DNA of 64,000 bases from Campylobacter concisus ATCC 51562 (GCF_000466745.1 NZ_ANNI01000009.1:186001-250000), one strand, 5' to 3'. Positions 27,740-37,397 are shown, counted from the first letter of the stretch. Made by a program: numbers and translations. The notes: generated by a model not told the origin, from the letters alone.

Positions 27740-28607
27740 CGCTCATTTTATCTTTATAGTTATTCAAGCTATTTTTTCGCTCTTCTAAAAATGAACTTAG
27801 TTTTTTCTTGTTCTCTTCGAAAAATATAGCAAAATCCTGCTCGTTTTGTATCTTGTCTTCACCAAAGCTATCAAGCATTACATTTGAGCTACCAACTATC
27901 ACTAAATAACGCCTATTTTCATAGCTTAATAGCATTAGTTTATTCGTGCGATCAAGATACTTTTCATATATTATATTAACGTTACTATTTTGATTTTTAA
28001 GTAGCCAGTTCATTGATTTTGTATCATTTTGAGACTGATTTCTAGGTGCTTTAAATCCGCCAAAATCATTACTCTTTGAAGTAATATATCTTTTAAATAC
28101 ATATAAAAATACAAGAAGCACAATAAGCACACTTAAAACTATAAAATACCTTGAGTCTATATTTAACATAGGCTCTTCATCCATCTTTGGAGTGCTAGGG
28201 GTCTCTATTTTTGCACTAGCTTGAGGCATATTTTGTATTTGAGGTTTTGCATTTTTTAAAGTTACACGAATGCGGAGCCCAAAACTATCAGTCGTCTTTG
28301 AAGCATTTACGATAATAGCATCATTTGAGCGCAAATTTAAGACAAGTGAGTTTTGCTTTGGCTCTATCTCAAGCTCTTGAATAATCTTTGAGTTTATGTC
28401 TTTGCTAGCACTTTGATCGTAATTTAGCGAATTTAATATCAAAGATGTTGTGTCTTTTTCGCGCTTTTGAAAGATATTTCCTTCATAAGGTGCATCAAAG
28501 CTAAGCATAATATCAACCCTATCAGCACGTTCATAGATATTGTAAGTTAATAGATTTGAAGCTAAAATTTGAGTTGCAAAAAGTAAGAAAAATAGTATAA
28601 ATTTCAT
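27729..28607 (-). CDS. fliO: FliO-like flagellar export protein
   Basis: The 292-residue protein has a signal peptide (1-16), a periplasmic domain of about 120 residues resembling the AMIN-type beta domain, one membrane span at about 150-170 (FIVLSVLIVLLVFLYVF) and a cytoplasmic part with LLSYENRRYLVIVG, which matches the FliO pattern. FliO is a chaperone for FliP assembly in the flagellar export gate. The gene overlaps fliN by 4 bp; fliN next to a FliO-like gene is the order I recall in H. pylori and C. jejuni. The long N-terminal domain is typical for this phylum. FliO identity is probable, not certain. Confidence 0.68.
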   Translation of the reverse strand: MKFILFFLLFATQILASNLLTYNIYERADRVDIMLSFDAPYEGNIFQKREKDTTSLILNSLNYDQSASKDINSKIIQELEIEPKQNSLVLNLRSNDAIIVNASKTTDSFGLRIRVTLKNAKPQIQNMPQASAKIETPSTPKMDEEPMLNIDSRYFIVLSVLIVLLVFLYVFKRYITSKSNDFGGFKAPRNQSQNDTKSMNWLLKNQNSNVNIIYEKYLDRTNKLMLLSYENRRYLVIVGSSNVMLDSFGEDKIQNEQDFAIFFEENKKKLSSFLEERKNSLNNYKDKMSGEF

Positions 28608-28921
28608 AAAAGTTCTTTTTTGAAGTACTGAATAACTGACTTTGAATCCAAAATTTCATTTATCCTGATGGCTAAATTTTTCTCATAAACCATTACTTCG
28701 CCTTTTCCAAAAATTCTATTATTTATATATAGCTCCACACTCTCACCAGCTGGCTTTTCAAGGTCTATGACCGAACCAGCTTCAAATTTCAAAAGCTCGT
28801 TTATACTAACCGTGGTAGTTCCTAGTTCAGCTATAAAATCAACGCTTATATCCATAAGCTCGTCATAGCTCTTAAAAAGCCCTAGCTGCTCTAGCGTCTC
28901 TATCGCACTCTCGTCGTTCAT
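28604..28921 (-). CDS. fliN: Flagellar motor switch protein FliN
   Basis: The 105-residue protein carries a SpoA/FliN domain: ISVDFIAELGTTTVSINELL, then VIDLEKPAGESVELYINNR and the FGKGEVMVYEKNLAIRINEI segment at the end. It is part of the C-ring that sets rotation direction and docks export substrates. It overlaps the gene before it and the gene after it by 4 bp each, so the three form one coupled unit. Confidence 0.92.
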   Translation of the reverse strand: MNDESAIETLEQLGLFKSYDELMDISVDFIAELGTTTVSINELLKFEAGSVIDLEKPAGESVELYINNRIFGKGEVMVYEKNLAIRINEILDSKSVIQYFKKELL

Positions 28922-29337
28922 TGTATGTCGTAGCCTATTTGAAATGTTCTATTTTTTATTTTATATACAAATTTCTCTTTTAGCTTGATGCCAAAATTTT
29001 CAACTTCGCCTAAAAATTCAGGCGTTCCAAGCTTATAAGCATTTGGCTCTTTTTCATTTAGTAAATTTTTAGCTTTGCCAATGATCTGATTTGCTATCTC
29101 TTTACAAAGATCGTCTAGATCACCACCATCAACATCTTCGTGACCAAAAAAGGTATTCATGAAAATTTTCAAAGTATCTTTTTTAAAAAATAGGTAAAAA
29201 TGATACTCGCTTTTGCCCTTATAGACTGGTATGCTAGCTCCGTAAAATCCTTTGCCCAGACTCTTGCCAAACTCTAAATCTAGCCCTAAAGTATCCTCGC
29301 AAAGATAGCTTGTAGCTTCATCTATAACTTTTCTCAT
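28918..29337 (-). CDS. CheX-like protein upstream of fliN
   Basis: This 139-residue protein has the CheX/CheC-type helix EIANQIIGKAKNLL near residue 85, where CheC-family phosphatases carry E-x2-N for hydrolysis of CheY-P. The N-terminal half has alternating strands expected for that fold. Family members without phosphatase activity exist. It is coupled to fliN by a 4-bp overlap, which agrees with a motor or chemotaxis role. The C. jejuni gene at this place is annotated only as hypothetical as far as I recall. Confidence 0.6.
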   Translation of the reverse strand: MRKVIDEATSYLCEDTLGLDLEFGKSLGKGFYGASIPVYKGKSEYHFYLFFKKDTLKIFMNTFFGHEDVDGGDLDDLCKEIANQIIGKAKNLLNEKEPNAYKLGTPEFLGEVENFGIKLKEKFVYKIKNRTFQIGYDIQ

Positions 29338-29369
29338 ATCTCTTCCTTAAGACTTGAAATGCATTTTCA

Positions 29370-29375
29370 ATTATA
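29370..29375 (-). promoter_or_regulatory. Predicted -10 element of the CheX-like/fliN/fliO unit
   Basis: On the minus strand TATAAT occurs in AAAGTATAATTGAAAATGC, about 33 bases before the ATG at 29337, within the 78-bp gap after trpA. A sigma-54 GG-N10-GC pattern was not seen. Confidence 0.5.
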
Positions 29376-29415
29376 CTTTGGCTTTACTAAATTAGCTATA
29401 AATTTATTAAGCATT

Positions 29416-30165
29416 TTAAAAGAGTTTATCTATCTCTTTTACTAGCTTTTCACCGCTAAATTCGGCACAAAGCTTAACTATTTGCGTACCTATTATTGCT
29501 CCATCAGCATACTTTTTTACTTCATTAACATCATCTTTGTTTTTTATACCAAAGCCCACAGCTACTGGCAGATCGCTCTTTTTCTTAAGCTCTAGAACCA
29601 AATTTTTTATCCTATCTTCATCAGCCCTTTTTGAGCCACTAACGCCTATCGCGCCAAGAGCGTAAATAAATCCTGAGCCAAATTTTAAAATTCCATCCGC
29701 TCTACTACCAGATGTAACGCTGATAAGTGGCACGAGACTTAAATTTAGCTCTTTGCACTTTAGAGCAAATTCCTCGCACTCCTCGCAAGGCAGATCCGGA
29801 ACGATAAAGCCGCTAACTCCAGCCTCAACTGATCTTTTTAGAAATTTATCAACACCATAAGCAAAGATGATGTTGTAATAAACCAGAAATACAAGTGGCT
29901 TTGTCACTTTTGCCTTGCAACTCTCAAGCATATCAAAGACAACGTCCGTATTTACGCCGTTTTGTACCGTCTCAAAGCTAGCTTGCGCGATGAGTTTTCC
30001 GTCAGCCAGCGGGTCAGAGTAAGGGATGCCGATCTCAACTAGATCAAGCGTGCTCTCATCTAAATTTTCTAAAAAATCCTTCGTTTTTTCTAGGCTTGGA
30101 TATCCAGCCACGATGTAGCCGATGTTTGCTTTTTTGCCGTTAAATGCGCTTTTGATCTTATCCAT
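29416..30165 (-). CDS. trpA: Tryptophan synthase alpha subunit
   Basis: TrpA cleaves indole-3-glycerol phosphate and channels indole to TrpB. The 249-residue protein has the catalytic Glu in [15 protein letters not shown] (about residue 44-58) and the family segments VPDLPCEE and [10 protein letters not shown]. It overlaps trpB by 8 bp and is the last gene of the trp operon. Confidence 0.96.
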   Translation of the reverse strand: MDKIKSAFNGKKANIGYIVAGYPSLEKTKDFLENLDESTLDLVEIGIPYSDPLADGKLIAQASFETVQNGVNTDVVFDMLESCKAKVTKPLVFLVYYNIIFAYGVDKFLKRSVEAGVSGFIVPDLPCEECEEFALKCKELNLSLVPLISVTSGSRADGILKFGSGFIYALGAIGVSGSKRADEDRIKNLVLELKKKSDLPVAVGFGIKNKDDVNEVKKYADGAIIGTQIVKLCAEFSGEKLVKEIDKLF

Positions 30166-31339
30166 AAATTTTTCCTTTTTCGTAGCCGATAACTGTGTTT
30201 ATATCCTTATCGCCCCTGCCTGAGACGTTTACGACGATGACGCTTTTTTTATCAAGTTTTGGGCAAAGCTTCTCCAGATACGCCAGTGCGTGCGCGCTCT
30301 CGATGGCTGGGATGATGCCTTCCATTTTGCTTAGAAAATACAAGGCATTTATGCACTCATCGTCAGTTACAGCTTCATATTTTACCCTTTTGATGTCGTT
30401 TAGGTGGGCGTGCTCTGGGCCGATGCCTGGGTAGTCTAGGCCTGCTGAGATGCTGTGAACTGGCGAGATCATGCCATACTCATCTTGCAAAACCGTAGTT
30501 TTCATGCCGTGGATGATGCCGGTTTTGCCTTTGCTAAGCGTAGCTGCGTGATAAGGCGTCTCTATGCCAAGGCCGCCGGCCTCGATACCTACCAAATTTA
30601 CGCTCTCATCGTCCAAAAACGCACTAAAAATGCCAATAGCATTACTGCCGCCACCAACGCAGGCTATGACGTAGTCGGCCTTTTTACCATACTTTGCAAG
30701 CTGAGCTTTTGCTTCTGTGCCGATGATGCTTTGGAAGTCACGCACGATCTTTGGATATGGGTGCGGGCCAACGGCTGAGCCAATGACGTAAAATGCGCTC
30801 TCTATCTCATTTACCCACGCTTGTATGGCCGCTGTAGTCGCCTCTTTTAGTGTTTTTAAGCCGTCTTCTACGCTCACCACTTTTGCACCAAGAAGCTGCA
30901 TGCGAAAGGCATTTAGCTGCTGTCTAGCCACATCTGTTGCGCCCATATATACGTCACACTCTAGGCCCAAAAGTGCTGCTGCAGTCGCTGTTGCCACACC
31001 GTGCTGTCCAGCTCCAGTCTCAGCTAAAATTTTCTTTTTACCCATCTTTTTAGCAAGCAACGCTTGAGCTAGGGCGTTATTTATCTTATGCGCACCCGTG
31101 TGGTTCAAATCCTCGCGCTTGAGGTAAATTTCATGTCCGTAGTGCTCGCTTAGGCGCTTTGCAAAAAAGAGCGGACTAGGCCTGCCAACGTAGTTTTTCA
31201 AAAGATCATCAAGCTCATCTTTAAACTCTTTTGTCTTTGCGATGCTCTCATAAGCATTTTCTAGCTCATCAAGGGCAAACATCACCGTCTCAGGCACGAA
31301 CTGCCCGCCAAATTTTCCAAAATACGCCTTACTATTCAT
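30158..31339 (-). CDS. trpB: Tryptophan synthase beta subunit
   Basis: TrpB uses pyridoxal phosphate to join indole and serine. The 393-residue protein has the PLP lysine in [13 protein letters not shown] (about residue 88), the phosphate-binding [10 protein letters not shown] near 230 and the ammonia/indole region HAYLE-like C terminus. This is the TrpB1 form that pairs with TrpA. It overlaps trpA and trpF by 8 bp each. Confidence 0.97.
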   Translation of the reverse strand: MNSKAYFGKFGGQFVPETVMFALDELENAYESIAKTKEFKDELDDLLKNYVGRPSPLFFAKRLSEHYGHEIYLKREDLNHTGAHKINNALAQALLAKKMGKKKILAETGAGQHGVATATAAALLGLECDVYMGATDVARQQLNAFRMQLLGAKVVSVEDGLKTLKEATTAAIQAWVNEIESAFYVIGSAVGPHPYPKIVRDFQSIIGTEAKAQLAKYGKKADYVIACVGGGSNAIGIFSAFLDDESVNLVGIEAGGLGIETPYHAATLSKGKTGIIHGMKTTVLQDEYGMISPVHSISAGLDYPGIGPEHAHLNDIKRVKYEAVTDDECINALYFLSKMEGIIPAIESAHALAYLEKLCPKLDKKSVIVVNVSGRGDKDINTVIGYEKGKIYG

Positions 31340-31943
31340 CTTCTACCTCACCTATGATCTTTAAAATTCTCTCTATCTTTTGCGCATCTTTTATGCCGTT
31401 TTCGTCCTCGACTTTTGAGTTGATATCGACTAGATATGGTCTAAATTTCAGCGCCTCTTTTATGTTGTGCTCGCCTATGCCCCCAGCCATACCAAATTTA
31501 AATTTGACCTCTTTTAAAATTTCCCACTCAAAGCTAATGCCATTTCCACCGGCATTTTCACCCTTGCAGTCAAAAAGCGCCATGTCAAAATGCTTAAAAT
31601 CAACCTCTGGCAAGCTATCTTTCACGCTAAAAACCTGCCAAATCTCAAGCCCCATATCTTTTAAATTTGCCTCTAAATTTTCACTTACCACTCCATGCAC
31701 CTGAGCTACGTCAAGACCAGCAAACTGGCAAATTTCTATTATCTCGCACTCACTTTGCAAAGCAAAAACGCCAACTACTTTTTTGCCCTTGCTGTGAGCA
31801 AATTTCGCTATCTGCCTAGCTAAATTTAGCTCAACCCTTCTTTTACTTTTAGCAAATATTAACCCAATAAAATCAACATCCAAAGCACAAACCGCACTCG
31901 CCTCATCTAGCGTTTTGATACCACAAATTTTAACTAGCGCCAT
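31332..31943 (-). CDS. trpF: Phosphoribosylanthranilate isomerase
   Basis: TrpF catalyses the Amadori rearrangement in tryptophan synthesis. The 203-residue TIM-barrel protein starts [14 protein letters not shown] with the catalytic Cys in KICGI (C7) and has [11 protein letters not shown] near residue 165 for phosphate binding. It overlaps trpGD by one base and trpB by eight. The trpC gene often next to it is not present in the window. Confidence 0.94.
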   Translation of the reverse strand: MALVKICGIKTLDEASAVCALDVDFIGLIFAKSKRRVELNLARQIAKFAHSKGKKVVGVFALQSECEIIEICQFAGLDVAQVHGVVSENLEANLKDMGLEIWQVFSVKDSLPEVDFKHFDMALFDCKGENAGGNGISFEWEILKEVKFKFGMAGGIGEHNIKEALKFRPYLVDINSKVEDENGIKDAQKIERILKIIGEVEDE

Positions 31944-33547
31944 TACACTTGTGCCTTTATAAACTCTTCATAAAATTTATACGCCTTGCCAGAATTTATC
32001 GCCTCTAGCACCATTTTTTTGGCCTCGTCTGGGCTCTTTGCGCCATCAGCTGCATAAAGCGCAAACATCGCGTTAAAGACAACGATGTCAAATTTCGCCC
32101 CCTGCTCCTCGCCTTTTAGCGTGTGGATCAAGGTTTTGGCGTTTTCTTCAGGCGTGCCGCCCTCGATATCGCTGTGAAGCGCTCTTTTAAAGCCAAACTG
32201 CTCTGGCGTGATGCTGTACTCAAAAATTTCGCCATTTTTTAGCTCCACAACGCTTGTTTCGCTACAAAGCGTGATCTCGTCTAGTCCGTCATCGCCGCGA
32301 ACGACCAAAGCGTGCTTTCTACCAAGGATCTTAAGCGTCTGGGCGTAGAGTTTTAGCACTGGCTTATGATAGACGCCAACTAGCTGATTTGTAAGGTTTA
32401 AATTTGGATTTAATAGCGGTCCAAGCACGTTAAATACGGTCCTTATGCCAAGTCTTTGGCGCACTTCTCTCACCTCGCCAACTAGCGGATGGAAAAATGG
32501 TGCATGGAAAAAGGCTAAATTTTTACTAGCTAAATTTTCGCGCTGTTTTGCCAGTGATTTTTCACTTTTTACGCCTAAAATTTCAAGCACATCAGAGCTG
32601 CCAGACTTACTTGAAACTGCCTTGTTGCCGTGTTTTGCGACCTTTACGCCAAGACTTGCAAGAATAAATGCCACCGTGGTTGAGATATTTATCGTCTTAA
32701 AGCCATCGCCTCCAGTGCCGCAAAGATCGATCATAGGCGTGTCGTCGCGGTAAGTTTGCGAGTATTTTAGGATATTTTTTACAAGTGCAGCGAGGCTTTT
32801 TGGATAGAGGCTCTTTTCGCTAATTAGCACCAAAAGGGCTGAGAGCTGGATGATCTCGTACTCTTTACTGGCTATTATCTCGCAAATTTGCTCAAAGTCG
32901 CTATCATCAAGCGGGATATTCTCTTGAAGCTTGATAAGATATGGCTTAAGTGAGCGGATCTTAGGCTCTTTTACTTCATCTTTTGCCTTATAATTTACAA
33001 AATTTTCAACGATCTTTTTGCCGTATTGTGTGAAGTAGCTTTCAGGGTGAAACTGGATGCCAAAGATCGGCTTATCTTTTACGCTAAGTGCCATTACTAC
33101 GCCGTCATCGCTTATAGCGTCAGCGCTTAAGCTAGCTGGGAGCTCATCGACATAGAGCGAGTGGTAGCGCATAACCTCAAAGCGCTCAGGCAGCCCAGCA
33201 AAAAGTGGCTCTTTGTTTTTCACGTCAATAAACGAGGTTTTGCCGTGTAGTGGGTCATCTAGTCTTTTTATCTTTGCGCCAAAACTAAGCCCTATAGCTT
33301 GATGTCCAAGGCAAATTCCAAACACTGGCACGCCAAGGTCGGCTTTTAGAATTTCTAAACAAACTCCGCTATCTTTTGGGTGCTTTGGTCCTGGGCTTAA
33401 AATGATCTTGCTTGGGTTTAGTTTTTTGATCTCATCAAGCGTGATCTTGTCATTTCTAACGCATCTAACCTCTTCATCTGTAAGCTCTTTTACATATTGC
33501 TCGACATTAAAAACAAAACTATCGTAATTATCTATGAGTAAAATCAA
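31943..33547 (-). CDS. trpD: Anthranilate synthase component II / anthranilate phosphoribosyltransferase fusion
   Basis: This 534-residue fusion joins TrpG glutamine amidotransferase (about 1-190) to TrpD (about 195-534). The first domain has ILSPGPKHPKDSG, the nucleophile in GICLGHQAIG (C79) and FHPESY; the second has LCGTGGDGFKTINIS near residue 270 for PRPP binding. The same fusion is found in C. jejuni and E. coli. The start is a TTG at 33547 with AAAGGA upstream. TrpE, the partner of the first domain, is absent from the neighbourhood. Confidence 0.93.
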   Translation of the reverse strand: MILLIDNYDSFVFNVEQYVKELTDEEVRCVRNDKITLDEIKKLNPSKIILSPGPKHPKDSGVCLEILKADLGVPVFGICLGHQAIGLSFGAKIKRLDDPLHGKTSFIDVKNKEPLFAGLPERFEVMRYHSLYVDELPASLSADAISDDGVVMALSVKDKPIFGIQFHPESYFTQYGKKIVENFVNYKAKDEVKEPKIRSLKPYLIKLQENIPLDDSDFEQICEIIASKEYEIIQLSALLVLISEKSLYPKSLAALVKNILKYSQTYRDDTPMIDLCGTGGDGFKTINISTTVAFILASLGVKVAKHGNKAVSSKSGSSDVLEILGVKSEKSLAKQRENLASKNLAFFHAPFFHPLVGEVREVRQRLGIRTVFNVLGPLLNPNLNLTNQLVGVYHKPVLKLYAQTLKILGRKHALVVRGDDGLDEITLCSETSVVELKNGEIFEYSITPEQFGFKRALHSDIEGGTPEENAKTLIHTLKGEEQGAKFDIVVFNAMFALYAADGAKSPDEAKKMVLEAINSGKAYKFYEEFIKAQV

Positions 33548-33559
33548 CCTATATCCTTT

Positions 33560-33592
33560 AAATTTAGCAGCGGTTGAGCCTTGGCTAAATTT
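33560..33592 (-). promoter_or_regulatory. Hairpin in the trpGD leader
   Basis: A perfect 9-bp stem AAATTTAGC / GCTAAATTT with a 15-base loop lies between the putative -10 and the ribosome site of trpGD. Its 3' arm runs directly into the AAAGG ribosome binding site. No leader peptide with Trp codons was found, and no T-run follows, so attenuation of the classical kind is not supported. Confidence 0.4.
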
Positions 33593-33609
33593 CTATAAAT
33601 TTAGGCAAA

Positions 33610-33615
33610 ATTATA
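33610..33615 (-). promoter_or_regulatory. Predicted -10 element of the trp operon
   Basis: On the minus strand TATAAT occurs in TTAGTTATAATTTTGCC about 63 bases before the trpGD start and 18 bp after the recR stop. It would give the trp genes a promoter separate from recR. Confidence 0.5.
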
Positions 33616-33632
33616 ACTAAAAGAAAGTTTAA

Positions 33633-34205
33633 TTAGGCTTTTGTACGGCTTTCGTAGGCTTTTAAAAGTGAAAGCATGTCGACGTTTTCTAAATTTACGC
33701 CAGTTGGCACGCCCTGGGCGATCTTACTAAATGAAATTTCACTCATCCCTAGCTTATCCTCGACGTAAAGCATAAGTGCGTCTGAATTTAACCCTGGCGT
33801 AAAGGCAAAGACGACCTCTTTTGAGCCATTTTGTTTGATCGCATTTCGTAGCCTCTCTATGGCATCCTCGTCGATCTCGTCAAGCACGAAGTAAAGGCCG
33901 TTGTAGATGCCATTTTGCTCAAAGACTAGGATATCTTTTGGGCTCTCAACCAGTAAGATGACCTCACTGTCTCTGCTCTCGTCGCTGCAAATGTCGCAAA
34001 TTTCATTTTCACTTAGCCCGCCACAACGCTCACAGCGCTTGATAAATCTAACCGCATCTTCGATATTTTGAGCGAGCCTTAGCCCTGCAAAGCTATCTTG
34101 CATGCAGACAAAATAGGCAAACCTTGCGGCTGATTTTTTACCAACACCAGGAAGCTTTGCAAAAGACTCAGTTAGCTCGTTAAATTTTTCTAAGCCTCTT
34201 TTCAT
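33633..34205 (-). CDS. recR: Recombination protein RecR
   Basis: RecR works with RecO (and RecF where present) to load RecA at gaps. The 190-residue protein has the helix-hairpin-helix LPGVGKKSAARFAY near residue 18, the zinc finger CERCGGLSENEICDIC near 54-69, and a Toprim domain with VESPKDI near 85. The gene overlaps racS by 4 bp. The order racR-racS-recR matches C. jejuni as I recall. Confidence 0.96.
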   Translation of the reverse strand: MKRGLEKFNELTESFAKLPGVGKKSAARFAYFVCMQDSFAGLRLAQNIEDAVRFIKRCERCGGLSENEICDICSDESRDSEVILLVESPKDILVFEQNGIYNGLYFVLDEIDEDAIERLRNAIKQNGSKEVVFAFTPGLNSDALMLYVEDKLGMSEISFSKIAQGVPTGVNLENVDMLSLLKAYESRTKA

Positions 34206-35458
34206 GCTCGCTTTGCCTTTGATCTAAGTAAAATTTTAAAGACGTGATAGCCGTCTTCATAGTCATAAACAAGCTCAAATTTTTGCATCTGACAAATTTG
34301 CTCGATGATATAAAGTCCAAGCCCCATACCGCTTCCTGCACTTACCTTGTCGCCACGCACAAAGGCTTGTTTGTAGTAGTCAATCGGGTGATTTAGCTTT
34401 TTGCCTAAATTTTTAACCGCTATAAATTCGCTATCGCAAATCAAAATAGCCTTTTTATCCTCTGCGTATTTTAGGGCATTATCTATCAAATTTTTAATCG
34501 CCAAACTAAAAAGCTGAAAATCCACTCTCAATATCACGTCGTCTCTGATATCGCAGCTCACTCGCTCTTCAAATTTATCAAGCATGAGCATATCTTGCAC
34601 CTGCTCTAAAATGAGTGAGAAATGGCACTCTTGATAGTTTAATGCGTAGCTTTTAGAAAGGAGCTGTTCAACTTTGCTAAATTCATTTATCAGCATCTCA
34701 AGTCGCTCAAATACATTGATGAGTCTCATCTTTTGAGTCTCATTTGCGACCATCTCAGAGACGATCCTGCCCTTGCCAATAGGAGTCTTTAACTCATGCA
34801 TAATCGCGCGCAAAAATAGCTGCCTTGAGCGGATGAGCTCTCTGATCTTGCAAACAGCATTATCAAACTCAACAGCGACTTGTCCGATCTCATCTTGCTC
34901 GTTTTCATTTAGCCTAGCCGTCATCGCCATTTCCATATTTCCACTGGCAAATTTTCTGATATCTTTACTAAGCCTTCTAAGTGGTGAAAGACTTCTAAGA
35001 ACAGAAACATAAAGTGAGATGAGAAGGGCTGAAACTATCAAAAATGCGACCCAAAGCGGATCATTTACGTGTCTTGCATCATTACTTTCAAGAAGTAGCT
35101 GAAAAGATGGGTTTTTAATAAGCAAATACAAATCGCCTTTATAATTAACCGATTGCACCACTCCAAGAGGCGTGTGCTGCGTAAAAACAACAGTTCCATT
35201 TGTGGCTATTGAAGTGGCTAAATTTTTATTTCCAACATACTCTAAGTAAAAATTTTTAAAATAATGTTCTAAATCTCTTGGGGGATTTCCACGTTCATAG
35301 AGTGCGACAAGATAGTTCATCGCACTTATTTGTCTATCCTTTAGCTTTTCTAAAGCGCTTTCTTGCTGAATGTTTGCAAAAGTTACAAAGAGCAAGCACA
35401 TCAGTGAGAAAGCTATGGCAAAGATAATAGTTATCTTCGTAGTTATGGAATATTTCAT
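34202..35458 (-). CDS. racS: Sensor histidine kinase RacS
   Basis: The 418-residue kinase has a membrane span at about 8-28, a periplasmic section of about 105 residues, a second span at about 135-153, a HAMP domain, the H-box IMHELKTPIGK with H221, an N-box IDNALKYAED and the G-box GSGMGLGLYIIEQI. In C. jejuni RacRS controls growth at higher temperature and metabolism under low oxygen. The assignment rests on gene order with recR and dnaJ. It overlaps racR and recR by 4 bp each. Confidence 0.85.
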   Translation of the reverse strand: MKYSITTKITIIFAIAFSLMCLLFVTFANIQQESALEKLKDRQISAMNYLVALYERGNPPRDLEHYFKNFYLEYVGNKNLATSIATNGTVVFTQHTPLGVVQSVNYKGDLYLLIKNPSFQLLLESNDARHVNDPLWVAFLIVSALLISLYVSVLRSLSPLRRLSKDIRKFASGNMEMAMTARLNENEQDEIGQVAVEFDNAVCKIRELIRSRQLFLRAIMHELKTPIGKGRIVSEMVANETQKMRLINVFERLEMLINEFSKVEQLLSKSYALNYQECHFSLILEQVQDMLMLDKFEERVSCDIRDDVILRVDFQLFSLAIKNLIDNALKYAEDKKAILICDSEFIAVKNLGKKLNHPIDYYKQAFVRGDKVSAGSGMGLGLYIIEQICQMQKFELVYDYEDGYHVFKILLRSKAKRA

Positions 35459-36126
35459 CCGATAAGCTTATATCCTATGCCTCTTACAGAAAATATATGT
35501 TTTGGGGCTTTTGAGCTATCACCGATTTTTGATCTGAGGCGTCCGATAATAACATCTAAGCTCTTTGAATCTTTATCTTTTAGGCTTTTGCAATTATAAA
35601 CTAGCTGTTCGCGTGATACTGAAAAGCTGTGTTGCTTAATGAGATAAGTTAAAATTTCATACTCAGCTGGAGTAAGAGCTAATGGCTCATTGTTAAAGTA
35701 AATTTCGTGACGTTTATCATCGATCCTAAATGCGCTATCAACGACCTCTTCTTGTACTTCATTTGTCTTTTTATATCTTCTTATAAGACTTGTGATACGA
35801 GCATACATCTCTTTTGGATCGTATGGTTTTGGCAAATAATCATCAGCACCAAGCTGAAGTCCAACAACCTTGTCACTAATATCGCTTCTAGCTGAGCTTA
35901 TGATGATAGGGATGTCATATTTTTGGCGAATTTCTTTACAAACCTCAAGCCCATCAATGCCCGGTAAAGTAAGATCAAGTATTAACAAATCATAGTTTTT
36001 TATCCCAGCGCTAAGCCCTAAATAAGGGTCCTCAAAATTCGTAACTTTTATATTAAAACTATCAAGATATTCAGATAAAATTTGTGCAAATTCTGGATCG
36101 TCTTCTATCATTAAAACATTAACCAT
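35455..36126 (-). CDS. racR: Response regulator RacR (OmpR family)
   Basis: The 223-residue regulator has a receiver domain with acidic residues E8, D9, D10, phosphoacceptor D51 in LLILDLTLPGIDG and Lys in YLPKPYDPKE, then an OmpR winged helix ending VRGIGYKL. It is the first gene of racR-racS-recR and is divergent from dnaJ, as in C. jejuni, where RacR binds in the dnaJ region. Target genes here are unknown. Confidence 0.87.
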   Translation of the reverse strand: MVNVLMIEDDPEFAQILSEYLDSFNIKVTNFEDPYLGLSAGIKNYDLLILDLTLPGIDGLEVCKEIRQKYDIPIIISSARSDISDKVVGLQLGADDYLPKPYDPKEMYARITSLIRRYKKTNEVQEEVVDSAFRIDDKRHEIYFNNEPLALTPAEYEILTYLIKQHSFSVSREQLVYNCKSLKDKDSKSLDVIIGRLRSKIGDSSKAPKHIFSVRGIGYKLIG

Positions 36127-36156
36127 GAATTATCCTTTTTATTAAAAATAGTAGAG

Positions 36157-36162
36157 ATTATA
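36157..36162 (-). promoter_or_regulatory. Predicted -10 element of racRS-recR
   Basis: On the minus strand TATAAT in TGCCGTATAATCTCTAC lies 31 bases before the racR ATG. It faces the dnaJ promoter in the 122-bp divergent gap. Confidence 0.6.
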
Positions 36163-36205
36163 CGGCAAAAATGTAAATTCTTTTTTAAATTTAAACTTTT
36201 TTGGG

Positions 36206-36211
36206 TAAAAT
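36206..36211 (+). promoter_or_regulatory. Predicted -10 element of dnaJ
   Basis: TAAAAT in TTTTTTGGGTAAAATCCC lies 38 bases before the dnaJ start. The match is weaker than the one facing racR. Confidence 0.45.
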
Positions 36212-36248
36212 CCCATATTTAAAATAAGCTTAATTAACAAGGAAAAAT

Positions 36249-37391
36249 GTGGAATTTGACTATTACGAAATCCTTGAAATTTCAAGAAATGCAAGCGGAG
36301 ATGAGATCAAAAAAGCCTTTAGAAGACTTGCTTTGAAATATCACCCAGATAGAAATTCTGGTGACAAAGAGGCTGAACTAAAATTTAAACAGATAAATGA
36401 AGCTTATCAAGTTTTAAGCGACGAACAAAAACGCTCTATCTACGACAGATACGGCAAAGAAGGCCTTGAGGGTCGATTTGGTAGCGGTGGCGGATTTAGT
36501 GCCGATTTTGATCTTTCAGATATTTTTGACTCATTTTTTGGTGGCGGTTTTACAAGTAGTTCTAGGCAGAGAAAAAGATACTCAGAAAAATACTCAGCCG
36601 ATCTTGAAATTCCTATAAATTTGGAGTTTAACGAAGCTATTTTTGGTTGCGAAAAAGAGATAAAATTTGATCAAAAAGTACCTTGCCCAACATGCAATGC
36701 AACCGGCAGTAAAGATGGCAAGAGTAAGACTTGCCAGCACTGTGGCGGGAGTGGCAGAATAACACGCGGAAATGGATTTATGAATATCGTCCAAGAGTGC
36801 CCATATTGCCACGGAAGCGGTGAAGTAATAAGCGAGCCATGCCCTGATTGTAACGCAAAAGCTTATAAAATCCAGCAACAAACTGTAAAGATTACCATCC
36901 CTGAAGGTGTTGATAGCGGTATGAGAATGAGAGTAGCTGGCAAAGGCAATATCGGCACAAACGGCGTTCAAGGCGATCTTTATGTAAGTATAAACGTAAA
37001 AGAAGATAAGCATTTTATTCGTCACAACGACGATGTTTATCTAGAAATTCCTGTCTTTTTCACGCAAGCTATACTTGGCGAAAGCATAAAAATTCCAACT
37101 CTTCGAGGAGAAACTGAGCTAAAACTACCTGTTGGAGCAAAAGATAAGCAGCAATTTATCTTTGAAAATGAAGGTATTAAAAGCGTAAATTCGCGCAAAA
37201 AAGGTAGGCTAGTAGCACAAATTTCTATTCAAACGCCTGAAAAACTAAGCGACGAGCAAAAAGAGCTTTTAAATAAGCTTCAAGCTAGCTTTGGCATAGA
37301 ATCAGGCAAATCAAATACCGATGAAAGTGTCTTTGATAAGATAAAAAGCTGGTTTAAAGGCGATGAACCAAAAGGCAAAAAGAAAAAATAA
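36249..37391 (+). CDS. dnaJ: Molecular chaperone DnaJ
   Basis: DnaJ stimulates DnaK ATPase and hands over unfolded proteins. The 380-residue protein has the J domain with HPD in [10 protein letters not shown] (about 31-33), a Gly/Phe-rich linker, and four zinc motifs [24 protein letters not shown] and CPDCNAKA, so it is a type I DnaJ. The start is the GTG at 36249 with AAGGA at good spacing; the ATG two bases earlier is out of frame. The C terminus ends in a lysine-rich tail. Confidence 0.94.
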   Translation: MEFDYYEILEISRNASGDEIKKAFRRLALKYHPDRNSGDKEAELKFKQINEAYQVLSDEQKRSIYDRYGKEGLEGRFGSGGGFSADFDLSDIFDSFFGGGFTSSSRQRKRYSEKYSADLEIPINLEFNEAIFGCEKEIKFDQKVPCPTCNATGSKDGKSKTCQHCGGSGRITRGNGFMNIVQECPYCHGSGEVISEPCPDCNAKAYKIQQQTVKITIPEGVDSGMRMRVAGKGNIGTNGVQGDLYVSINVKEDKHFIRHNDDVYLEIPVFFTQAILGESIKIPTLRGETELKLPVGAKDKQQFIFENEGIKSVNSRKKGRLVAQISIQTPEKLSDEQKELLNKLQASFGIESGKSNTDESVFDKIKSWFKGDEPKGKKKK

Positions 37392-37397
37392 ATTTAG

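Noticed and set aside
31102-31113. GGTTCAAATCC, a tRNA T-arm-like sequence
   Set aside because: It lies inside the trpB coding sequence, and no acceptor stem, D-arm or anticodon arm can be folded around it.
31231-31704. 157-codon open frame opposite trpF/trpB
   Set aside because: It is antisense to two well-supported trp genes and has a Ser/Phe/Pro-rich composition typical of shadow frames.
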